Source: Candidatus Methanoplasma termitum (GTDB lineage Archaea; Thermoplasmatota; Thermoplasmata; Methanomassiliicoccales; Methanomethylophilaceae). Taken from it: a stretch of 64,000 nucleotides of DNA. A program made the translations under genes and the position numbers. Positions 9,174 to 18,080 of the stretch are shown piece by piece (the stretch's first letter is position 1; every line of letters starts with the position of its first letter). The DNA lies in assembly GCF_000800805.1 (NCBI RefSeq), contig NZ_CP010070.1, forward strand, positions 682,001 to 746,000. Reading direction: 5' to 3'. The notes beneath the pieces are model-generated. The model worked only from the letters and a program-made list of their open reading frames with translations. It was not told the origin of the DNA and did not search any database.

Positions 9174-10191
9174 ACGGCACTATGTCGCAGCAGCCGCACT
9201 CTATGCACATGGTGTGACAGTTTCTAGTGTCCAGACCGTATTCAGCAAGCTTCCTCTTCTGCATCCTGGCTAATCGCATTATCCTTTCTGCATCGACTGC
9301 AGGTTGTTCCCCGATCGTCGATCTCAACGCGGAGCTGTTCGTTGAATTGATATGGATCGAGCGCACCGTCGGTATTATCCCTCTTGAACAGAAGAACTCG
9401 AACATATCTTCTATCTCTTCATCGGTCTCCCCCATCCCGAATATCATATTCGATGTTACCATGCCCGGGCCGAAAACATTAACAGAATACAGAAGCAGCT
9501 CAATGATACGGTCATAATCCAGATCGGGACATGCTTTTTCGAATATCTTTCTGTTCGGGGACTGTATATTCAGTTTGATCTCGGTCGCCCCCGCTTCCTT
9601 CAGTGCCCTCACGTGTTCTTTTTTTGAAACATAGGGTTCGACACCGATAGGCAGTTCCGGGAACTCTTTTCTGAGCTTTGATACACACGACACAAACCTA
9701 TCCACTGTCTTATCCACACTGTCCGCGACGCCGCTTGTAAGTGAAACTGACACAACCTTCTGTTTTCCAATGGCTTCTTTCGTCATTCTTACGATATCGT
9801 TGTCTGTAAGTCTTTTGTTCAATTCCTTACCTAACAAAGGTGAAACGCAGAAAGCACAGTGGTACATGCACCTTTGGTCAATATTGAAGAACGCCTGTTC
9901 GGGGGAATGGTACACAACAGGTTCGATCCTCACTTCATCAAGGAACGGCTCGCCGCCTCTGGTCATTGAGAGTATGCCGTCATTCTCGATAAGAACAAAT
10001 TCCCCCGAGTCATATGAAATGCTCTTTTTCACTCTGTGTCCGTAAAAAGAGAAAACCGCCGATGATGAACCGGCTCCCGGTCCTGCGGTAGACCTTGACA
10101 CCCTGAACGGAAAAACAAACCCCTCGGGCAGCCTGACCCCTCCTCCCAGGATGAGTTCGGCTTTTTTCCTTACGTTCACATCTTCTTCCAT
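9160..10191 (-). CDS. Radical SAM protein of unknown function
   Basis: This 343-aa protein has a canonical radical SAM cluster motif, CMYHCAFC (CX3CX2C), at about residues 108-115. It is followed by a BioB/lipoyl-synthase-like TIM-barrel pattern (GVEPYVSK, MIFGMGETDEEI). The C-terminus is cysteine-rich (CHTMCIECGCC), suggesting an auxiliary Fe-S cluster. About 85 residues precede the barrel and could form an extra domain. It overlaps the end of cysS by 16 nt and is downstream of it, so they are co-transcribed. I cannot assign the reaction; cofactor or tRNA modification are possibilities only. Confidence 0.82.
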   Translation of the reverse strand: MEEDVNVRKKAELILGGGVRLPEGFVFPFRVSRSTAGPGAGSSSAVFSFYGHRVKKSISYDSGEFVLIENDGILSMTRGGEPFLDEVRIEPVVYHSPEQAFFNIDQRCMYHCAFCVSPLLGKELNKRLTDNDIVRMTKEAIGKQKVVSVSLTSGVADSVDKTVDRFVSCVSKLRKEFPELPIGVEPYVSKKEHVRALKEAGATEIKLNIQSPNRKIFEKACPDLDYDRIIELLLYSVNVFGPGMVTSNMIFGMGETDEEIEDMFEFFCSRGIIPTVRSIHINSTNSSALRSTIGEQPAVDAERIMRLARMQKRKLAEYGLDTRNCHTMCIECGCCDIVPFRDI

Positions 10192-11582
10192 TTCATACCG
10201 TCCGCAGAGTCCTCCAGAACGATCCCCGCTTCAGCTAATTTGTTCCTTATCATATCTGCAAGATCGTACTGTTTCCTTGCTCTGAGCTCTTTGCGGAGTT
10301 CGATCAAGACGCCCATGGCCGCGTCGGCTGTTCCGTCATCCTTCATGTCATCATCTTCCGGCAGTATTCCGAGTATGGTGTTGAACTCATCTATCATTTT
10401 TATTATCTTTGCGGCGGTCCTCTTTGAAAGGGACTTGTCGGCCATCATCTTGTTCGTCGAGCGTGCGAGTTCGAACATTACCTCTATGGCAATGCTTGTG
10501 TTTATGTCATCGTTCATGGCATCCATGAAACGATACCTTGCGCTTTCGAGTATGTCGCAGCTGTCATCGTCCGCTCCGGGGCCTTTCTTTGAGTAGTCAA
10601 GCAGCTCGGCATAGTTGTTCTTCAGCCTTTTGAGTGCGGACTGAGCTTCTGTAAGCATATCTTCCCCATATGCAAGGGGGCTGCTGTAATGAGTATTAAG
10701 GAAATAGAATCTTATTGTATTGGAATCGAACTTTTTGCTGACATCCCGTACTCTGAAGAAGTTGTTCAGTGACTTAGACATCTTCTCATCCTTTACCTGA
10801 AGCATGCCGTTGTGCATCCAATAATTTGCGAGCATGTCGTGCGTTACCGCTTCAGTCTGAAGTATCTCATTCTCGTGGTGCGGGAATATCAGGTCGCTTC
10901 CGCCGCCGTGGATATCTATTTTGTCTCCGAGATACTGTTTGATCATCGCCGAGCACTCAATGTGCCAGCCTGGCCTTCCTTTCCCCCAAGGCGAGTCCCA
11001 TGAGCATTCTCCGGATTTTGCGCCTTTCCACACGGCGAAATCCATCGGGTCCTTCTTCTGCTCGTCGAGGACCACTCTCCCCGATGATTCCATGCTGTCG
11101 AGCTTCTGTTTTGAAAGCTTTCCGTACTCCTTGACCTTCCTGACCTCAAAATATACGCTGCCGTCCGGTGTCGGATATGCAAAGCCGTTCGCAATGATCT
11201 CTTCTATCATCTCTATTATCGGAGCCATGCTCTCGCTTGCTTTCGGGTATATGTCCGCTCTTTTTATTCCGAGGCTGTCCGCATCTTCGAAGTATCTTTC
11301 GATATACCTCGCAGAAAGTTCCAACGGGTCCGTCCCTTCTTTGTTGGCCTTGTTGATTATCTTGTCGTCGACATCTGTGAAGTTGGTGACATGGGTGACA
11401 TCGTAGCCGATGAATCTCAGATACCTGACCAAAGTGTCGAAGACGATCATGCTTCTGGCGTGGCCCATGTGTATGTCATCGTACACTGTTACTCCGCACA
11501 CGTACAGCTTGACCTTCCCTTCTTCGATAGGTATGAATTCCTCTTTCTTTTTGGTGAGGTTGTTGTAAATTATTAGGGACAT
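10176..11582 (-). CDS. cysS: Cysteinyl-tRNA synthetase
   Basis: This 468-aa class I aminoacyl-tRNA synthetase has the HIGH-equivalent HMGHARS, the CGVTVYD zinc-binding start, WHIECS, HGGGSDLIFPHHENE and the KMSKS motif. It charges tRNA-Cys. The start at 11582 (MSLIIYNNLTKKK) is the family N-terminus. A TATA-like AT stretch about 25-30 nt upstream (near 11609-11616) suggests a short leader. It overlaps the radical SAM gene downstream. Many methanogens use the SepRS/SepCysS route, so this organism has at least the direct route. Confidence 0.96.
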   Translation of the reverse strand: MSLIIYNNLTKKKEEFIPIEEGKVKLYVCGVTVYDDIHMGHARSMIVFDTLVRYLRFIGYDVTHVTNFTDVDDKIINKANKEGTDPLELSARYIERYFEDADSLGIKRADIYPKASESMAPIIEMIEEIIANGFAYPTPDGSVYFEVRKVKEYGKLSKQKLDSMESSGRVVLDEQKKDPMDFAVWKGAKSGECSWDSPWGKGRPGWHIECSAMIKQYLGDKIDIHGGGSDLIFPHHENEILQTEAVTHDMLANYWMHNGMLQVKDEKMSKSLNNFFRVRDVSKKFDSNTIRFYFLNTHYSSPLAYGEDMLTEAQSALKRLKNNYAELLDYSKKGPGADDDSCDILESARYRFMDAMNDDINTSIAIEVMFELARSTNKMMADKSLSKRTAAKIIKMIDEFNTILGILPEDDDMKDDGTADAAMGVLIELRKELRARKQYDLADMIRNKLAEAGIVLEDSADGMKWKKM

Positions 11583-11650
11583 CTTATCACAGCATACTTC
11601 CAGGGAACATTTATTGTTTTCCGATGATATCTTTGAGTTCGGGAACCGAT

Positions 11651-13588
11651 TCATATAAGATCGACCGCATCTGCGGCGTCGGCACCGAATTTGACGGCCG
11701 GACACGGACCGAAGCAATCCTTACAGAATATGCACTCGTCCTCGTGTATCTCCACCTTTCCGTCCTTCATATACAGCGCTTTCGGGGTGCATCTTGCGAC
11801 ACAGAGGCCGCATCCGATGCATTGTTCTGAACGTACAACCAGTTGGAATGCCTCGTCGATCCTGATCCTTGCATCCTTTTCCACGTTGGCCTTGCAGATG
11901 ATGGATCCCGCACCGTAGAATGTCACGTAGTCTGCGGAGAGGATGTCGTTCTCCTCATCCAGTTCCACCGACCAACCGATCGCATGCGTGAACGGCTTCA
12001 GTTTCTTGAGATCTATGGGTCTTGAAAGCGCAGCCTCTATGCTGTATCCGATCACACACGGAGAATACCCTTCCTGGACCTTCATTGCGATTGGACCCTT
12101 GTCTGATACGGCTTTCCTCTTTGTAAATTCCGGAACGTCTTTTCCTGTCACTTTCTTTACCTCTTCGCGTATTGACGGGGGTGCATTCTTCCACCTCCAA
12201 AGACCGAAATCTTTCCATTCCACAGGGAGTCCGTTCGCCTCGATGTACTCGCTGAGGAACTTATTCCACTGAGGGGACCTATCGCTGTCCTTGGATATTA
12301 TCTCTAACTCCGAAAGGTCCGATGCGGGGCAAAGGAAACAACCGATCCTGTCCAATCCTCGTGTGTACCAAACATTGAATGGTTCTTTCTTTGAAAAGAT
12401 GTATAGCCAGACATGCATCGCACACCAATTCTGTATCGGTGATGCACCCAATTGTCCCGGGGTCCATGGGTTCCTCCAGACCCTTGGTTTTTCGCTTCTT
12501 GCTTCGGACTCGTATTTACGCTGTCCGATAAAAGATAAAACGCCGTCGGGGAAGTTCTTGTTTATCGCCGCAACAGTCGGTCCGAGTTTATTGGTCTTAC
12601 AGCACCATCTGAAATCCTTTGCCGGCGGCCCGAAGAAACGAACATTCCCGAAGAATGCATCGGTCGGTGCCTTCTCTTCGATCAGAGTCAGACCGTGCCT
12701 CTTCACGACATCGTGAACGTGCTGGACCGTCTCGGACAGCTCCAATCCGGTGTCGATGAAAAGGATCGGAATATCCAATCCGGCATCAAGTGCCAGCAGC
12801 AAACATGCGAGACTGTCCTTTCCCCCAGAAAAAGAAACTGCCGCGGGGAGATCGTTCCTCTCGATCGTGTTCTTCATGAAGCCGACCGCTTCGTTAACTC
12901 TCTTGTCGATTATGCTCTGATTAGCCGCAACTACATCGTCCCAAGTGTGTTCAATCTGCAAATCTGTGAACTCTTCCGTTTTGTACCATCTTGTCTTGAC
13001 GGCTACGCCTTTATCGCTGTTCTTCATCTCTTCCGCAGACATCTTGGCGTTTCCGGTCGCAACAACGTTCATGTCCGGATCTACGATGATGACCTCATCA
13101 CCGATCTTTACATCGGGGTGTGCGTCATTCACTCCGGGTGCCATCAGGTTCTTGCTTTCTTTGATGAATTTGACAGCACCGGCATCGCACACGACATATC
13201 CCTTGGACAATTTCTTTCCTATCCGCAACGCACCCTGCATCCTGGCGATGAACTTCCATCCGTTGCCGATGTCGTATCTGATCGCTCCGACTATCGCGCC
13301 GTCGACAACGACCTCGTCCATCCTGTCTACGGATGGCGCCTTGCTCATCAGCACAATATGGCCGTCGGGGAGCAGCGCCTTTCCCGCACCCTCCCCGAAA
13401 TCATCATCGACAAGTCCTCTCACTAAACTGATGTCGTGATCGAACGCGGGGCGCGCATCGGCGGGCGGGGTCAATTCGATCTCTTTTGTTTCGGCACCGC
13501 ATACCGGGCAGAGTTTGCTCTCCATTATCGGAAGGTTGCATGAATAACACCACCTGAGATGATTCTTACCCAGTATCATTGCGCCCAT
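11651..13588 (-). CDS. PAPS-reductase-like PP-loop protein fused to PUA-like and ferredoxin domains
   Basis: This 645-aa multidomain protein has an N-terminal zinc ribbon (CYSCNLP...CPVCG). A PUA-like RNA-binding segment follows at about residues 130-200. Next is a PAPS-reductase/PP-loop domain with SFSGGKDS near residue 250 and a CFLCPAS motif. The C-terminus carries a two-cluster ferredoxin domain (CIGCGLCVARC and CIFCKDCFGPC). The architecture resembles archaeal 'PAPS reductase' proteins such as the MJ0066 type. The PUA part suggests it may act on RNA or in sulfur transfer rather than sulfate assimilation; that is inference. A start three codons downstream (13579) is equally possible. It precedes cysS on the same strand. 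Confidence 0.88.
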   Translation of the reverse strand: MGAMILGKNHLRWCYSCNLPIMESKLCPVCGAETKEIELTPPADARPAFDHDISLVRGLVDDDFGEGAGKALLPDGHIVLMSKAPSVDRMDEVVVDGAIVGAIRYDIGNGWKFIARMQGALRIGKKLSKGYVVCDAGAVKFIKESKNLMAPGVNDAHPDVKIGDEVIIVDPDMNVVATGNAKMSAEEMKNSDKGVAVKTRWYKTEEFTDLQIEHTWDDVVAANQSIIDKRVNEAVGFMKNTIERNDLPAAVSFSGGKDSLACLLLALDAGLDIPILFIDTGLELSETVQHVHDVVKRHGLTLIEEKAPTDAFFGNVRFFGPPAKDFRWCCKTNKLGPTVAAINKNFPDGVLSFIGQRKYESEARSEKPRVWRNPWTPGQLGASPIQNWCAMHVWLYIFSKKEPFNVWYTRGLDRIGCFLCPASDLSELEIISKDSDRSPQWNKFLSEYIEANGLPVEWKDFGLWRWKNAPPSIREEVKKVTGKDVPEFTKRKAVSDKGPIAMKVQEGYSPCVIGYSIEAALSRPIDLKKLKPFTHAIGWSVELDEENDILSADYVTFYGAGSIICKANVEKDARIRIDEAFQLVVRSEQCIGCGLCVARCTPKALYMKDGKVEIHEDECIFCKDCFGPCPAVKFGADAADAVDLI

Positions 13589-13652
13589 GCCGTCAGCTAT
13601 ATCGGGCAGAGATAAAAATCAAACGGTGTGACCGTGTTATAATTAAAATGGA

Positions 13653-13665
13653 AATGTAGGCTACA
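13653..13665. promoter_or_regulatory. Short palindrome in a divergent intergenic region
   Basis: ATGTAG-G-CTACAT (6-bp arms, 1-nt centre) lies between the divergent PP-loop gene and the small membrane protein gene, just upstream of an AT-rich TATA-like run (13676-13686). It may be an operator for either side; no regulator is known. Confidence 0.28.
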
Positions 13666-13815
13666 TGTAATAGCTTTATTTTATATCAACAGGCAGACTG
13701 AAACATCATTCATGGAAGAAAAAATAATTCGGATCCGGATGTTCCTTTGGACTCTTTGGTTCCCATAAAATCATTTGACGATACAAGAAGTAATCAGAAT
13801 AGATGGAGAAATAAC

Positions 13816-14304
13816 ATGCATAGCAATAGTTTTGATGCAACTACTGCAAATGCAGTCCAAACGCTGAAAGAAGATTTCGACAGGCAGTTAGAGTTGGTTT
13901 CTGATAGACAGAATACAATGGTGCAATCAATAGGTATCATTTTGGCATTTGCGTCTGTTCTGCTTATGGAAACCATACAGATGGTACATCTAAGCCACAG
14001 CAGCGTTCCTGGTATTGCATCCGTTATTGCGCTTTTTACATGTTGCCTTATCGGCATAGCAACCATCTGGGAGTGGAAAAGTTGGAGTCTCCACACCGGT
14101 TTTGATTTATACGAAATAATTGAGGTCTTTAACAAAAGGGATTTTGTTAGATTCTACTCCTTACTCTTTGAGGGGGCAGTCAGGTCGTACGAATCTATGT
14201 CTGACAATAACTATATCCTTAAAAGGAGAATAACATATCTTGTGTTGTCATTGGTGACAGGAACAGCGTTCGCAGTAATTGGCATGGTGATAGAATGGGC
14301 ATAA
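13816..14304 (+). CDS. Small integral membrane protein of unknown function
   Basis: This protein of about 162 aa has three predicted hydrophobic segments: near residues 37-55, 63-83 and at the C-terminus (about 140-158). A charged N-terminus and a cytoplasmic-looking loop complete it. I do not recognise a family. The ATG at 13816 is preceded by GGAG with 9-nt spacing. A TTG at 13747 in the same frame would lengthen it by 23 residues but lacks such a site. It stands alone with its own TATA-like element upstream. Confidence 0.65.
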   Translation: MHSNSFDATTANAVQTLKEDFDRQLELVSDRQNTMVQSIGIILAFASVLLMETIQMVHLSHSSVPGIASVIALFTCCLIGIATIWEWKSWSLHTGFDLYEIIEVFNKRDFVRFYSLLFEGAVRSYESMSDNNYILKRRITYLVLSLVTGTAFAVIGMVIEWA

Positions 14305-14310
14305 GGAACA

Positions 14311-14320
14311 TATTTAAAAG
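14311..14320 (+). promoter_or_regulatory. TATA box-like promoter element
   Basis: TATTTAAAAG is a near-ideal archaeal TATA box directly after the membrane protein stop. Transcription would start near 14341, about 29 nt before the small ORF at 14370. No other gene starts in range, which suggests the small ORF or a short RNA is transcribed. Confidence 0.45.
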
Positions 14321-14369
14321 AAGAGAAAGGCCCTCCACAGAAGGTCTTCAAAGTGGGGAGCAAAAAAAT

Positions 14370-14453
14370 ATGAAAACCCAAAAGGTCATATTACCGCCAA
14401 TGGATGAGAACGGTCGCTGGATCCAGGATAGACCCATCAACGGTAAGCGTTGA
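14370..14453 (+). CDS. Possible 27-aa small protein
   Basis: A short frame encodes a basic peptide beginning MKTQKVILPPMDENGRW and ending in NGKR. It has a GGAG Shine-Dalgarno 9 nt upstream and a good TATA box at the right distance, and it ends in TGA. No homologue is recognised. It could instead be the decayed start of a longer gene or a leader. The sequence from 14454 to the aminotransferase promoter shows no further coding signal. Confidence 0.35.
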   Translation: MKTQKVILPPMDENGRWIQDRPINGKR

Positions 14454-14548
14454 ATTTCACCAAAACACTTACGGTGCACGTGGGATTTCAAACACCATAT
14501 GCGTCGCCAACTTCGATTTTTCATATTTACAACTGTCTCACAATACTG

Positions 14549-14556
14549 TTTAAATA
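14549..14556 (+). promoter_or_regulatory. TATA box for the aminotransferase gene
   Basis: TTTAAATA lies about 26 nt before a predicted start site near 14578. The resulting leader of about 12 nt would carry the GGTGA Shine-Dalgarno preceding the ATG at 14591. Confidence 0.5.
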
Positions 14557-14590
14557 ACTAAACCAACTTTTCGAGCCTGGTGAATCAAAA

Positions 14591-15793
14591 ATGCAGAAGA
14601 TGAAAGCTTCAAGCAGGGCAATGAGCATGGACTACGCGATACGCGAGGTAACAGTTCCAGCCGCAGCAGCTGCAAAGAGGGGTATGAAGCTTTACAACTT
14701 CAACATCGGAGACCCGAACAAATGGGACTTCGAGACACCGGAATACTTCAAATCAACGCTCAGGCGCGCTGTGGACTGCATCGATAACGGATACGGCGAC
14801 TCACAGGGAGAGATGTCTCTCAGAAAAGCGATAGTCGACCGAGAATACGAGAAACACGGTGCGAGAATAGATGCTGACCGAGTGTACATCACAAGCGGGG
14901 TCAGCGAGGGGATCAACGTCCTTATGGCGACGCTTCTCGAACCGGGGGATGAGGTTCTCCTTCCGGGTCCGGGATATCCCTCTTACGCCCAGTATATCCG
15001 CTTCTACGGCGGCAAGGTCGTACCGTACAGACAGATCGAAGAAGAGGATTGGAGATTGGACGTCGATATGGTCCGCAAAAGGATCACAAATAAGACCAGA
15101 GCGATCGTTGTCATCAACCCGAACAACCCTACTTCGGCCGTTTACAGTGAAAAGACCATCAGAGAGATGGGGGACATCGCAGCTGAATACGGGATACCGC
15201 TGATCTCCGATGAGATTTACGACAAACTGATGTTCGAGGGAAAATACTTCTCGGCGTCTCAGCTTCCGTCGGACGTTCCGAGGGTGATATTCAACGGATT
15301 CTCGAAAGTGAATCTGATGCCCGGCTGGAGGGAAGGTTACTGTTACTTCATGTATGAAGACGATTTCATGGATGATATCCGCGAGGGAATGATGAAACAG
15401 CTCCGCACAAGGATCTGTCCCAACGTCCCCTGCCAGGAGGCTGCGAGGGTATCCCTGCAAGGTCCTCAGGATTACATAGTGGACATGAACAAAAGACTGA
15501 AAGAAAGAGGGGATTACTCATACAAAAGATTGAACGAGATCCCGGGGATCACCACCAATAAAGCAAAGGGTGCTTTCTACATGTTCCCGAAGGTCGAGCT
15601 TTACGACTGGAAGACCGATAAGGATTTTGTGATCGACCTGATCAACGAAGAGGGAGTGGTCTTTGTTCACGGCTCAGGCTTCGACAGTGAGTTCGGAGGA
15701 GGTCATTTCAGAACTATTCTGTTACCGCCGATGAACATCATCGAAGAGGCGTACGACAAGCTCGAGAAGTTCATGATAAGGCACAGCAGATAA
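14591..15793 (+). CDS. Class I/II PLP-dependent aminotransferase (alanine/aspartate type)
   Basis: This 400-aa fold-type I aminotransferase resembles the AlaC/AspC group. It has the substrate-arm NIGDPNKWDF, VINPNNPTSAVY, SDEIYDKL, and the Schiff-base lysine in FNGFSKVNLMPGWREGY. A C-terminal FRTILLPP provides the carboxylate-binding Arg. It probably interconverts alanine or aspartate with 2-oxo acids; exact specificity cannot be read from sequence. It has its own promoter and a hairpin terminator right after the stop. Confidence 0.92.
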   Translation: MQKMKASSRAMSMDYAIREVTVPAAAAAKRGMKLYNFNIGDPNKWDFETPEYFKSTLRRAVDCIDNGYGDSQGEMSLRKAIVDREYEKHGARIDADRVYITSGVSEGINVLMATLLEPGDEVLLPGPGYPSYAQYIRFYGGKVVPYRQIEEEDWRLDVDMVRKRITNKTRAIVVINPNNPTSAVYSEKTIREMGDIAAEYGIPLISDEIYDKLMFEGKYFSASQLPSDVPRVIFNGFSKVNLMPGWREGYCYFMYEDDFMDDIREGMMKQLRTRICPNVPCQEAARVSLQGPQDYIVDMNKRLKERGDYSYKRLNEIPGITTNKAKGAFYMFPKVELYDWKTDKDFVIDLINEEGVVFVHGSGFDSEFGGGHFRTILLPPMNIIEEAYDKLEKFMIRHSR

Positions 15794-15801
15794 ACTTTAA
15801 A

Positions 15802-15825
15802 GTGCCTGCGGAACTCCGCAGGCAC
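15802..15825. terminator. Hairpin between convergent genes
   Basis: A perfect 10-bp stem (GTGCCTGCGG / CCGCAGGCAC) with a 4-nt AACT loop is followed on the plus strand by a T-rich run (TGTTTT). It sits between the aminotransferase stop and the convergent rmuC stop at 15833, so it could serve both strands. Confidence 0.6.
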
Positions 15826-15832
15826 ATGTGTT

Positions 15833-17047
15833 TTAATCGGCTGGGTCATCAGAGATATAACCGGTGATCAACGGCTGTTTCTCACTCTGTGTTTCTGAGA
15901 CAGACTTCAGGCTGCGTTCTATCGCTCTTGTACGGGTGCCGACGGAATCGATCTCTTTCGCAGCTGAATCGATCTTCTTTTTTATGTTATCGACAACGTC
16001 CCCGAACTTCCTGAACTCGGTCTTCACCACACCCAATATCTCCCAGACCTCGTTGGAACGGCGTTCTATCGCAAGCGTCCTGAATCCCATCTGCAGACTC
16101 GAAAGGAACGCAGCAAGGTTCGTGGGTCCCACCACTGTTACCTTGAACGACCTCTGGAGTGTTTCGAACAACTCTGTCCTGCGTACTATCTCGGCATAGA
16201 GACCTTCTGTCGGGACGAACATTATCGCAAAGTCGGTCGTCACGGGCGGGTTGATGTATTTATCGTGGATGTCCTTGGCGCATTTTTTGACCGATGCCTC
16301 AAAGCTGTTCGACACAGACCTCATTTCATTATCCGGTATGCGGGCCTCAATGGCATCAAGCAGCCTTTGGTAGTCCTCCGTCGGGAACTTGGAATCGATC
16401 GGAAGCAGCAATGTCCTGTCGGAACTGTTCTTGTCAGGCAGTTTTATCACATAGTCGACGCGCTCCTGACTCCCTTCTTTGACCGCCTTTTGTGCTTCGA
16501 ATTGATTGAATGACATTATTTGCTCAAGAATGGAGCCTAATTGTATCTCACCCAGATTGCCTTTGGTCTTGACATTGATGAGTACCTTCCTAAGATCATC
16601 TACGCCTGAAGCAAGCTGCTTCATCTCCCCGAGGCCTTTATGCACCTGCTCAAGCCTTTCGCTGATGAGTTTGAAAGACTCGTTGAACCTTTTTTCAACA
16701 GTCTCTTTCAGATTCTCGTCTACGGTCTTCCTCATCTCTTCAAGCTTCTTTTCATTCTCTGCGCGGATCTCTTTGAGCTGAAGGTCGATCGCCTGGCGCA
16801 TCTTCTCCTGTTGTATGCTCTGTTCCTCTCTGTTCTCGCGTGCGGCCCTGTTGTTCTCTTCTCTGTTACGAACGAATTCGCTGCGTATCATAGGATCGAA
16901 TTTCTCAAAAGATGATTCCATTGAAGCAAGCCTGTTCTCAAGCCTCGGCGATATGTTGGTCTCGTTCCTTTTTCTAACGCTGATGAAGATGTTGACAACT
17001 ACCAATACACACAGCAAAGCCAATATCACAACGATCGATGCATCCAT
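15833..17047 (-). CDS. rmuC: RmuC family protein
   Basis: This 404-aa protein has an N-terminal membrane anchor (about residues 3-22), a long coiled coil (about 35-150) and the RmuC nuclease-like core. Core motifs include KGNLGEIQLG, PIDSKFPTEDY and DFAIMFVPTEGLY. RmuC limits DNA inversions/recombination in bacteria and has a restriction-endonuclease-like fold. The start at 17047 (MDASIVVIL) places the anchor at the N-terminus; the upstream 39 codons of open frame look non-coding. The family is mainly bacterial, so horizontal acquisition is plausible. Confidence 0.92.
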   Translation of the reverse strand: MDASIVVILALLCVLVVVNIFISVRKRNETNISPRLENRLASMESSFEKFDPMIRSEFVRNREENNRAARENREEQSIQQEKMRQAIDLQLKEIRAENEKKLEEMRKTVDENLKETVEKRFNESFKLISERLEQVHKGLGEMKQLASGVDDLRKVLINVKTKGNLGEIQLGSILEQIMSFNQFEAQKAVKEGSQERVDYVIKLPDKNSSDRTLLLPIDSKFPTEDYQRLLDAIEARIPDNEMRSVSNSFEASVKKCAKDIHDKYINPPVTTDFAIMFVPTEGLYAEIVRRTELFETLQRSFKVTVVGPTNLAAFLSSLQMGFRTLAIERRSNEVWEILGVVKTEFRKFGDVVDNIKKKIDSAAKEIDSVGTRTRAIERSLKSVSETQSEKQPLITGYISDDPAD

Positions 17048-17223
17048 ATTTTTCCCTATCTTTGGAGAGGGGTCCTTTAGTTTATAAAGAAAATCGGGGG
17101 GTGTCCGAAAGTACCGAAAGTACGAAAAATTTGTTAGAAATTGTATGTGAGCGCAAATGATCAACGACTGGTTTTTAAATTCGCCCCATACGTCCGGCTA
17201 TGTGGGCAGATGCTTATTCTTTC

Positions 17224-17403
17224 TTACTTCCTCTTCTTACCTTCTTTCTTTGCGATGACCTCTCCGTTCTCATCGGAAAGTGTGCTTACCTCGATGTCTC
17301 TCTCATCCACGTTCTGGAAGTAGGCCTTTGCCTCCGAGAGGTTCTCGAATTCTTTCTTGCTCTCGTATCCATCGTCATACTTTGTTTCTACTTTGTACGC
17401 CAT
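17224..17403 (-). CDS. Small acidic protein, unknown (59 aa)
   Basis: A 60-codon frame encodes a compact charged protein beginning MAYKVETKYDDGYES and ending in a basic tail (KKEGKKRK). An AGGAG Shine-Dalgarno lies 9-10 nt before the ATG. The regular alternation of charged and hydrophobic residues suggests a small beta-alpha fold. No family is recognised. The 107 nt between it and the Fic-like remnant at 17512 hold no feature I can name. Confidence 0.6.
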   Translation of the reverse strand: MAYKVETKYDDGYESKKEFENLSEAKAYFQNVDERDIEVSTLSDENGEVIAKKEGKKRK

Positions 17404-17511
17404 TTTTTAACACTCCTATTGTGTCCATGATTTCATTGATCAAATGCAAGCCATGCACAGTATCTTCTTGTATTTAAGAGCCACACAGATCATAAGATTC
17501 TGAATCGAAAA

Positions 17512-17922
17512 TTATTTGCACAATTCTCTGCCTTTCTTTGTCAGCACGTATTTTTGCAGTTTGCTGCTCGGTTTGTCTGGGACTGTCATTTCAATGTATC
17601 CTTTGATTGTAAGGGGCTCGATGTTGCGCTTGAACGCCCTGAAGTCGTTCTTTAGACCGATCTCTGAGAAGATCTCATTACGTGACGGGCTTTTTTCTTC
17701 GAGAGCTTTCAGAACAGATAGCGTTTCTCCCGAAACGGACTCATCTCTGTGCTCATCTCTGTGCTTTTCCTGTATTTTTACAATATCGAGAAGCGCAGAC
17801 AGAGTGAATTCTATGAATGGGGCAGAATCGTCTGCATTTCTTGCTTCATCAAATAACGTAAAATCATGTAAATTTTTTGTAAATTTTTTTATTAGTGATA
17901 TTTTTAAGAAAGTAATCTTTCT
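17512..17922 (-). pseudogene. Start-less remnant resembling the C-terminus of a Fic-family protein
   Basis: A minus-strand frame is open for 136 codons between stops at 17923-17925 and 17512-17514, but has no ATG, GTG or TTG until the last third. It contains ADDSAPFIEFTLSALLDI, close to the segment just after the Fic domain in many bacterial/archaeal Fic proteins. A winged-helix-like tail follows (SPSRNEIFSEIGLKND... and YVLTKKGREL). The Fic catalytic motif itself (HPFxxGNGR) is absent. I infer a decayed gene that lost its N-terminal two thirds. The adjoining 17926-18080 holds no recognisable remainder. Confidence 0.6.
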
Positions 17923-18080
17923 TTAAATTGCCTTTACGAAAAATTCTGACAATTTTTTCTTTGATCATTCCCGCACCCATCATCACACTTTGCACCTGAA
18001 ATATACCAACGACCTCATGAACCGCAATATCTGATGCAAAGTTATTATCTGAATATCCGTATTCTTGTCCGAAGGATAAG

